From positions 1-17,077 of the forward strand of contig RFZR01000013.1 in the NCBI GenBank assembly GCA_009920595.1: a stretch of 17,077 nucleotides of DNA. Reading direction: 5' to 3'. The stretch comes from Alphaproteobacteria bacterium. GTDB lineage: Bacteria > Pseudomonadota > Alphaproteobacteria > Rhizobiales > Beijerinckiaceae. Positions 8,613 to 14,561 of this stretch are shown here, one piece after another (the stretch's first letter is position 1; each line of letters opens with the position of its first letter). The position numbers and the translations under genes are program-made. The notes under the pieces are model-generated. The model did no database searches. It saw nothing but the letters and a program-made list of their open reading frames with translations, and was not told where the DNA came from.

Positions 8613-9551
8613 TCAATGTCCTCGCTTGACAATGAAATGCGCGATTGCGCGCAGCATATCGGCATCTGTGCCAAAATTTCCGAGCGCCTCAAGAGCGGTG
8701 CGCGCAAGGCGGTCGCGTTCAGCTTTTGCCGCGTCGAGTCCTAAGAGTTGAACCAGCGTGCCTTTGCCACGATCGGCATCTTTGCCCGCTTCCTTGCCGA
8801 GCGTGGCGGTATCGGCTTCGACGTCGAGAATATCATCGGCGATCTGGAATGCTGCGCCCACTGCGCGCCCATAGGATTTGAGAGCGCTTTGGGTTGCTGC
8901 GTTCGCACGTCCGAGAATACCGCCGGCCTCAACGGCAAAGAGCAACAACGCGCCCGTCTTCATCGCTTGTAATTGACGGATGTCGCGCTCTGAAAGCGTG
9001 AGCGGCTTGAGATCCGCCTCATAGCGACCCTCGGCTTCGAGATCGAGCGCTTGCCCGCCGGCCATGCCGCCAAGCCCCGACGCGCGCGCCAAGCCGCGGA
9101 CAAGTTCAAGGCGGACCGCGGCGTCCTCATGGATCTCCGGTCGGCTCATAACATCAAAGGCCAAGGTCAGGAGGGCGTCGCCTGCCAAAATCGCCATCGC
9201 GTCATCATAGACTTTGTGAACAGTCGGGCGTCCTCGCCTGAGATCATCATCGTCCATCGCGGGCAGATCGTCATGGACGAGGGAATAGCAATGGACCAGC
9301 TCAAGCGCGCTCCCCGCAAGAAGGGCGGCTTCGGTTGCCGCGCCACAAAGCCGCGCGCTTTCGACGAGGAGGAAGGGCCTAAGCCGCTTGCCGCCCCCGA
9401 GCGCGCCATGCCGCATCGCGGCAAGGAGGCGGTCGGGGCGCGTGGTTTCACTTACCAGAGGAGTTGAACCAAGCAGTTTGTCGAGCAGCGCCTCAACCGC
9501 GAGGCCTGTTTCCTGAAGCCGGGACTGAAACAGATCGGGCGCACTCGTCAT
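8613..9551 (-). CDS. ispA: Farnesyl diphosphate synthase (polyprenyl synthetase family)
   Basis: This 312-residue all-helical prenyltransferase condenses isopentenyl diphosphate with allylic diphosphates in the cytoplasm, supplying farnesyl diphosphate for quinones, cell-wall lipid carriers and hopanoids. The first aspartate-rich motif DDLPAMDDDDLRRGRPT starts at residue 94. The second, DDILD, is at 239-243. The GGKRLRP block near 53-59 binds diphosphate. HCYSLVHDD before the first motif resembles E. coli IspA, supporting a C15 product, though geranylgeranyl diphosphate synthase is possible. ATG with complement at 9549-9551 is preferred because GAGG precedes it by 8 bases. An upstream ATG at 9584 has no ribosome binding site. 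Confidence 0.9.
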   Translation of the reverse strand: MTSAPDLFQSRLQETGLAVEALLDKLLGSTPLVSETTRPDRLLAAMRHGALGGGKRLRPFLLVESARLCGAATEAALLAGSALELVHCYSLVHDDLPAMDDDDLRRGRPTVHKVYDDAMAILAGDALLTLAFDVMSRPEIHEDAAVRLELVRGLARASGLGGMAGGQALDLEAEGRYEADLKPLTLSERDIRQLQAMKTGALLLFAVEAGGILGRANAATQSALKSYGRAVGAAFQIADDILDVEADTATLGKEAGKDADRGKGTLVQLLGLDAAKAERDRLARTALEALGNFGTDADMLRAIAHFIVKRGH

Positions 9552-9763
9552 GAACTTTGCCTCGGTTTTTTGACCTTTTGCCATTTGGGCTTGCCCGATG
9601 GGGGGATCAGGGTCAAGCCGAGGGTGCGTCCCGTATATTTTTTCGAAATGAGCATCGTGTTCAGTCTAGCCAGCTTCCTTGGTTCTCTGTATAAGCCCGG
9701 CTTCCGAATTCATTCAGGCATGGACAGATCGTGTCCTGACGCCCATCCGACACGGAGTTTCCA

Positions 9764-9949
9764 ATGGCTGTTCCGAAACGAAAAACCTCCCCATCGCGTC
9801 GTGGCATGCGCCGCTCCGCTGATGCGCTTGCTGCGCCGACCTATGTTGAAGACAAGGACTCGGGCGAATTGCGTCGTCCTCATCATGTCGATCTCAAGAC
9901 CGGCATGTATAAGGGTCGTCAGATTTTGAAGGCGAAAAAAGAAGCCTGA
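9764..9949 (+). CDS. rpmF: 50S ribosomal protein L32
   Basis: This 61-residue basic protein opens MAVPKRKTSPSRRGMRRSAD, the standard bL32 start, and continues with PTYVEDKDSGELRRPHHVDL and GMYKGRQIL. It is a structural protein of the large ribosomal subunit. GGAG upstream of the ATG is the ribosome binding site. This member lacks the four Cys of zinc-binding L32 forms. It is divergent from ispA and is followed by a strong intrinsic terminator. Confidence 0.97.
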   Translation: MAVPKRKTSPSRRGMRRSADALAAPTYVEDKDSGELRRPHHVDLKTGMYKGRQILKAKKEA

Positions 9950-9951
9950 GT

Positions 9952-10188
9952 TCAGACCGCGTGGTTGAGCGCGTCCGCCCGATATAGCGAGCGGACCGCA
10001 GGCGCAGAGTCCATCACGACGGAATAAGCAGCGGCGCCCTGAAGTGGCGCCGTTTTATTTTCTGCATAAGAATTCCGGCTACCCGCACCCGCAATCAATT
10101 GAACCAGAAAACGCGCATCAGGCTTCGCCGCGATCACCGCGGCGTGCTTCATACGCTTCCGTTCATTGGCTGCCTGTGAGGCGCTCAT
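9952..10188 (-). CDS. Small hypothetical protein (78 residues), uncertain
   Basis: This open frame starts at ATG (complement 10186-10188), preceded by only a weak GGAT. The product has a basic, Ala-rich N-terminus (SASQAANERKRMKHAAV), then LVQLIAGAGSRNSYAENKTA and PLQGAAAYSVVMDSAPAV. It has no membrane segment or motif I recognise. It fills most of the gap between rpmF and phaR and its composition looks protein-like. Against it, the rpmF intrinsic terminator at 10032-10061 lies inside it on the opposite strand and the ribosome binding site is poor. Its function is unknown. Confidence 0.4.
   Translation of the reverse strand: MSASQAANERKRMKHAAVIAAKPDARFLVQLIAGAGSRNSYAENKTAPLQGAAAYSVVMDSAPAVRSLYRADALNHAV
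10032..10061 (+). terminator. Intrinsic terminator of rpmF
   Basis: A perfect 7-bp stem, CGGCGCC (10032-10038) with GGCGCCG (10046-10052), and a 7-base loop are followed directly by TTTTATTTT. It lies 82 bases beyond the rpmF stop and gives a short 3' untranslated region. Confidence 0.85.
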
Positions 10189-10367
10189 GGCTTATCCAAA
10201 TCAGAAATCGAGAAAACTAAATTCTGTCAATGCGTTGCGGGTCACAATTCTCATCAGCTCAACAGGCCGATCCGCGACAACGCGACGAGCGTGTAGCACA
10301 AGAAAAGTCGAATGTTAACTTGTTATTAACCTAATAATTAGATGACCTTGGGTAAAATTACGTTAGG
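10189..10367. other. AT-rich intergenic stretch between the small ORF and phaR
   Basis: This region of about 180 bases is without a credible gene. It contains GTTAAC and TTATTAAC motifs and the palindrome CTAATAATTAG at 10331-10341. It could hold a minus-strand promoter for the small ORF, but no clear -35/-10 pair is visible. Confidence 0.4.
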
Positions 10368-10958
10368 TCAATTACCACCCATCTGATCAAGCTTTTTCTG
10401 CATCTCGACAATTTGCTGCTTTAATGCCGCTAGGTCATCAGATCGCGTAACTTCATTCGCAGGGGCTGATTTTTCAGTATGTCCTGATGCGCTCGGCGTA
10501 GCCATTTTTGTGAAAGGGGTGAACATAGCAAAGGCTTCGCGAAACATTTCCATGTTTTTTTGACCCATTTCCTCCATCATGCCGAAGGCATCTTTGCCGA
10601 AGGCACTTGCGAATTGATCGCGAAATTTCGCCTGATTTTCGGTGAGCATTTTGATGGAATGTTCGAGATAGGTTGGCACGAAGGCCTGCATCGAGTCGCC
10701 ATAATATGAAATCAGTTGGCGCAAGAAATTAATAGGCAGAAGATTTTGTCCATCTTTGCCTTCTTGATCGAAGATGATTTGGGCTAAAACAGATCGGGTA
10801 ATTTCCTCACCGGACTTAGCATCAAAAACAGCAAATTCGTCGCCGCGTTTGACCATGGCCGCCAAATCTTCAAGCGTCACATAAGTGCTCGTGCCTGTAT
10901 GATAGAGGCGGCGATTGGCATATTTTTTAATGACGATAGGCGGTTCTTTAGTCGTCAT
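10368..10958 (-). CDS. phaR: Polyhydroxyalkanoate synthesis repressor PhaR
   Basis: This 196-residue DNA- and PHB-binding repressor has the N-terminal PHB/PHA accumulation regulator domain (IVIKKYANRRLYHTGTSTYVT at about 8-28, then LEDLAAMVKRG). The PHB_acc region around 75-125 contains FLRQLISYYGDSMQAFVPTYLE. A Met/Phe-rich amphipathic stretch spans 120-150 and a coiled-coil tail with LAALKQQIVEMQKKLDQM is at 177-193. ATG with complement at 10956-10958 is used because family members start right before KEPIVIKKYANRRLY; AAGGA lies upstream at long spacing, and the frame is open further 5'. In related bacteria PhaR represses phasin and its own gene until it is titrated by PHB granules. Its divergence from phaAB fits that role. 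Confidence 0.93.
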   Translation of the reverse strand: MTTKEPPIVIKKYANRRLYHTGTSTYVTLEDLAAMVKRGDEFAVFDAKSGEEITRSVLAQIIFDQEGKDGQNLLPINFLRQLISYYGDSMQAFVPTYLEHSIKMLTENQAKFRDQFASAFGKDAFGMMEEMGQKNMEMFREAFAMFTPFTKMATPSASGHTEKSAPANEVTRSDDLAALKQQIVEMQKKLDQMGGN

Positions 10959-11064
10959 GGGGTCTGTATGTCCTTGCTCTCTACTCATTCGGTGCCACGG
11001 CCCGAAATACCGGAATCGCAACAAGTTGGACAGGAAAAACGGGTCAAAAGCAAGCATTCACCCT

Positions 11065-11090
11065 ATGACCCTCGTCATCGCCCTAGGGTC
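11065..11090. promoter_or_regulatory. Nested inverted repeats between phaR and phaA, candidate operator
   Basis: ATGAC-CCTC-GTCAT (11065-11078) overlaps GACCCT-N12-AGGGTC (11067-11090), which includes the CCCTAGGG palindrome at 11081-11088. They sit in the 285-base divergent region, where PhaR or another regulator could bind. They do not match the TGC-rich motif described for PhaR of some alphaproteobacteria, so the ligand is open. Confidence 0.3.
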
Positions 11091-11128
11091 TACGACTAAA
11101 GCCGCTCGCTGAAGATGGGCTATTTGTC

Positions 11129-11157
11129 TTGACGGACGCTGATACGCCCGCGATGAA
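11129..11157 (+). promoter_or_regulatory. Candidate promoter for phaAB
   Basis: TTGACG at 11129-11134 is followed after 17 bases by GATGAA at 11152-11157. The -35 match is good and the -10 is weak. The resulting leader of about 80 bases contains a possible GGCCTT/AAGGCC stem (11175-11200). Confidence 0.35.
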
Positions 11158-11243
11158 GAGAGTACATTTGAACGGGCCTTATGCGGATCAAGAAAAGGCC
11201 AGTCCCGGCAAAGTCCGGATTACATTGCGCTTAGGAGGATAGA

Positions 11244-12422
11244 ATGGCATCCGAAGACATCGTTATTGTAGGAGCTGCCCGGACCCCGGTTGGATCATTT
11301 AATGGGGCTTTGTCGTCACTTCCCGCACATGAATTGGGTGCGATCGCGATCAAGGCAGCTTTGACCCGTGCCAAAGTTGAGGCGGCTGAAGTTGAAGAAG
11401 TCATTTTGGGTCAGATCCTCACTGCCGGACAGGGTCAAAATCCTGCACGTCAGGCCGCGATGAAAGCGGGTATTCCGCAGGAAGCCACCGCATGGGGCCT
11501 CAACCAACTCTGCGGATCAGGCTTGCGCGCAGTTGCGGTCGGCTTGCAACAGATCACGAATGGCGACGCCAAGATCATTGTGGCGGGCGGTCAGGAATCG
11601 ATGTCGCAATCCCAACATGTTGCCCATCTTCGGAACGGTACGAAAATGGGAGATATGAAATTCATCGACTCGATGCTTCGTGATGGCCTGCTTGATGCCT
11701 TCCAAGGCTATCACATGGGTACAACGGCCGAGAACATAGCCACGAAATGGCAGATCAGCCGTGATGAGCAAGATGAGTTCGCTGTTTCTTCGCAGAACAA
11801 GGCCGAGGCCGCTCAGAAAGCCGGTAAATTCCGTGATGAAATTGTTGCCGTCACCGTCAGCTCGAAAAAGGGCGACGTGGTTGTCAGCGAAGACGAATAT
11901 ATCCGTCATGGCGCGACGCTTGAGGGCATGCAGAAGTTAAAGCCAGCTTTTTCGAAAGAAGGCACGGTCACAGCAGGTAACGCCTCCGGCATCAATGATG
12001 GCGCTGCCGCACTTGTTCTGATGACCGCTAAAGAAGCTGCAAAGCGTGGCCTTACGCCGCTTGCGCGCGTTGCCTCTTGGGCAACCGCTGGCGTTGATCC
12101 CGCGATCATGGGTTCTGGCCCGATTCCGGCATCGCGCAAGGCACTTGAAAAAGCTGGTTGGAAGATCGGCGATCTTGATCTCATTGAAGCCAACGAGGCA
12201 TTCGCTGCGCAAGCCATTGCTGTCAACAAAGACCTCGGATGGGATACGGAAAAAGTGAATGTAAATGGTGGCGCGATCGCCATCGGTCATCCGATAGGGG
12301 CCTCAGGTGCGCGTGTGTTTGTGACCCTTCTTCATGAAATGCAAAAGCGTAACGCGAAAAAAGGTCTCGCCACTTTGTGCATCGGCGGCGGCATGGGCAT
12401 CGCACTGACCGTTGAACGCTAA
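11244..12422 (+). CDS. phaA: Acetyl-CoA acetyltransferase (beta-ketothiolase)
   Basis: This 392-residue biosynthetic thiolase condenses two acetyl-CoA to acetoacetyl-CoA, the first step of PHB synthesis. The acyl-accepting Cys90 lies in NQLCGSGLRAV. NEAFAAQ, His349 in GGAIAIGHPIGASGAR and Cys379 in CIGGGMG complete the catalytic set. Length is that of PhaA. The ATG at 11244 has an almost ideal AGGAGG ribosome binding site. It is followed by phaB after 68 bases containing a perfect hairpin. The divergent phaR supports a PHB role rather than fatty-acid degradation. Confidence 0.96.
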   Translation: MASEDIVIVGAARTPVGSFNGALSSLPAHELGAIAIKAALTRAKVEAAEVEEVILGQILTAGQGQNPARQAAMKAGIPQEATAWGLNQLCGSGLRAVAVGLQQITNGDAKIIVAGGQESMSQSQHVAHLRNGTKMGDMKFIDSMLRDGLLDAFQGYHMGTTAENIATKWQISRDEQDEFAVSSQNKAEAAQKAGKFRDEIVAVTVSSKKGDVVVSEDEYIRHGATLEGMQKLKPAFSKEGTVTAGNASGINDGAAALVLMTAKEAAKRGLTPLARVASWATAGVDPAIMGSGPIPASRKALEKAGWKIGDLDLIEANEAFAAQAIAVNKDLGWDTEKVNVNGGAIAIGHPIGASGARVFVTLLHEMQKRNAKKGLATLCIGGGMGIALTVER

Positions 12423-12436
12423 TTCAATTAACATCG

Positions 12437-12462
12437 GGGAAGAGATAAAAAAATCTCTTCCC
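12437..12462 (+). other. Perfect 10-bp hairpin between phaA and phaB
   Basis: GGGAAGAGAT (12437-12446) pairs with ATCTCTTCCC (12453-12462) around a loop of six A. No T-run follows, so it is not a standard intrinsic terminator. It lies 28 bases before the phaB start codon and could stabilise or process the phaAB transcript or adjust phaB translation. Confidence 0.75.
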
Positions 12463-12490
12463 GCTTATCAGATAAAAGGGAGGGTCGATC

Positions 12491-13216
12491 ATGGCACGTG
12501 TTGCATTGGTGACAGGCGGTTCGCGCGGCATTGGCGCGGCGATTTCGGTCGGATTGAAAAAAGCTGGTTACACTGTTGCTGCCAATTACGCCGGTAACGA
12601 TGAAGCCGCTCATGCATTCACGAAAGAAACCGGCATACCGACCTATAAATGGGACGTTTCAAATTATGACGCGTGCGTCGCTGGGATTGCAAAAGTAGAA
12701 GCGGCTCATGGTCCCGTTGAGATCCTCATCAACAATGCGGGTATCACGCGCGATGCGATGTTTCATAAAATGACGAAAGATATGTGGGATGCGGTAATCA
12801 ACACCAATCTCACTTCGCTCTTCAATATGACCCGTCCGGTGTGGGAGGGTATGCGCGCGCGGAAATTCGGTCGCGTGATTTGCATCTCTTCAGTCAATGG
12901 TCAGAAGGGCCAGATGGGCCAAGTGAATTATTCATCATCGAAAGCGGGTGATCTCGGTTTTGTTAAAGCTTTGGCGCAAGAGGGCGCGCGCGTCGGTATC
13001 ACCGTGAACGCGATCTGTCCGGGCTATATCGCCACCGATATGGTGAAAGCGATTGATCCGGCGATTGTCGAGAAAAACATTCTTCCGCATATTCCGACAG
13101 GACGCCTCGGCGAGCCCGATGAGATCGCGCGCGCCGTTGTATTCCTGGCGGCTGACGACGCGGGTTTCATTACGGGCTCGACGATCTCGGCCAATGGCGG
13201 TCAATACATGATTTGA
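12491..13216 (+). CDS. phaB: Acetoacetyl-CoA reductase
   Basis: This 241-residue short-chain dehydrogenase reduces acetoacetyl-CoA to (R)-3-hydroxybutyryl-CoA, the monomer for PHB synthase, usually with NADPH. The cofactor motif TGGSRGIGAA is at 8-17 and NNAGITRD at 81-88. The catalytic residues are Ser134, Tyr147 and Lys151 within ISSVNGQKGQMGQVNYSSSK. The PhaB-typical GQKGQ.GQ.NY and KALAQEGA are present. The ATG has GGGAGGG upstream. No PHA synthase gene is in the window. FabG is the main alternative, but the context favours PhaB. Confidence 0.94.
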   Translation: MARVALVTGGSRGIGAAISVGLKKAGYTVAANYAGNDEAAHAFTKETGIPTYKWDVSNYDACVAGIAKVEAAHGPVEILINNAGITRDAMFHKMTKDMWDAVINTNLTSLFNMTRPVWEGMRARKFGRVICISSVNGQKGQMGQVNYSSSKAGDLGFVKALAQEGARVGITVNAICPGYIATDMVKAIDPAIVEKNILPHIPTGRLGEPDEIARAVVFLAADDAGFITGSTISANGGQYMI

Positions 13217-13225
13217 TGGCAGCAA

Positions 13226-14400
13226 TTACTGCCGCAAGGCGTTATCGCGGATTTGACGCACCGGGCGGAGTAGTGACTCCAACACCGTCCGGCGTCCGAT
13301 CAAAATATCAACTTCCGCTAACATGCCCGGCGTAATTGGTCTGCCGGGACCGAAATCTTTTCCTTCCGCTTCGAGACGCACGCGGAAATAGGGCGTGCCG
13401 CGCTCATCTTGGAGAGCGTCAGCAGAAATATCGACGACTTTACCAGTAAGGCCACCATAGACTGAGAAATCATAAGCCGAGACTTTGACCACGGCTTTCT
13501 GGCCTGGCCAAATATCCCCTCGATCGCTTGGGGCGATCTTAGCCTCCACGGCGACTGCCGCATCGGCAGGCACGATCTCAACCAAGGGCTCACCTGATTT
13601 AACGACGCCTCCTACCGTTGTGACGTGAAGCTTGTTCACTTTCCGATTGATTTCGCTCATAGCAGCTTCATCACGAGGAATTTCATGAACGAGATCGGAT
13701 AATTTTTGCTCTATTTGTTGCAGGGTGCGCTCATTATCAATCATTTCATTTGCCGATAATGCGCCCGCTGCGGCAAGTCTACGCAAATTGGTTACCCGTC
13801 GATTGACAAGTTCGCGCTCGGCAATCGTATTTGCCCATCGTGATTTTGCTTCAGCGAGATCAAGCGATTTTTGTTTTAACTGGTCTTCAAGAATGCCAAT
13901 CTGTTCTGACAGTGTCTGGCGACGACCGGAACCCGATCGACAATCTTCGGAATTTCTGATTCCAGATCAGCTGGGAATTCAACATTTTCTGCCCCGCCCA
14001 CTTCTGCTGTCAATCTGATCATTTTGACGCGACGGGCTTTGATTTCAAGCTCGGCTTGAGCGAGTTCCGAGCGTGAAAAGCTGTTATCAATCCGGAGAAG
14101 GGGCTCGCCGCGTGTCACGCGATCGCCTTCCCGAACCAGAATTTCCGTAACGATACCCCCTTCAAAATGTTGAACAATTTGATTTTGAAGTTGCGGAACG
14201 ATGCGGCCTTGACCGCGTGTCACACGATCAATCTCTGTTGTTGCTGCCCATCCGCCCAATACAATCAGACTGAGCGCCATGATGATAACAAATCCATAGG
14301 TGGCGCGTCCTGCAATCCGTGTCGTGTGACGAGGATAAGGGAGATGGATCGCCCGATCTTGACGAGCTTTTTTGCTAGGCGGTTGTGGAATTTCAACCAT
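13226..14400 (-). pseudogene. HlyD-family type I secretion membrane-fusion protein, disrupted
   Basis: Two frames make up one periplasmic adaptor. The N-terminal part starts at ATG (complement 14398-14400): a basic cytoplasmic tail, a membrane anchor at about 36-53, then TRGQGRIVP and HFEGGIVTEILVREGDRVTRGEPLLRID (the lipoyl-like half), and coiled coil to VVAR near 13920. The frame then runs to a stop at 13876. The other frame takes over at about 13920 (RRQTLSEQIGILEDQ) and continues through RWANTIAERELVNRR, LRRLAAAGALS, TVGGVVKSGEPLVEIVP and TPGMLAEVDILIGRRT to the stop at 13226. About ten residues seem lost at the shift. Separately, SEINRK joins directly to VNKLHVTTVGG near 13650, where relatives have several tens more residues ending in an SPxxG turn. 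The protein would normally be about 430-450 residues. It is divergent from the ABC exporter, its likely partner. Assembly error cannot be excluded. Confidence 0.85.
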
Positions 14401-14561
14401 AGATTTTCATTCACCTTATATTCAACCAGAGATTGATAGATCACACGAATTTCAATGTTTAAACTTAAACAGAAAGTGAAAAATTGAATCTTTCAAAGTG
14501 TCTCTATCTTCATATTTTGTAGATATTACCTTGCGTAAATACAGTAGAAATGTGAAGAAAT
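14401..14561. promoter_or_regulatory. AT-rich divergent control region of the type I secretion genes
   Basis: This 161-base region has GTTTAA-AC-TTAAAC at 14457-14470 and TTGAA-TCT-TTCAA at 14484-14496, both perfect short dyads. It is clearly more AT-rich than the flanking genes. No convincing -35/-10 pair could be fixed, but promoters for both directions must lie here or further up. Confidence 0.4.

Noticed and set aside
9585..9763. A hidden xseB or other small gene between ispA and rpmF
   Set aside because: No frame on either strand shows a convincing start, ribosome binding site or exonuclease VII small-subunit pattern. I see only intergenic sequence.
11906..12283. 125-residue open frame opposite phaA
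   Set aside because: It is an antisense shadow of an intact conserved thiolase.
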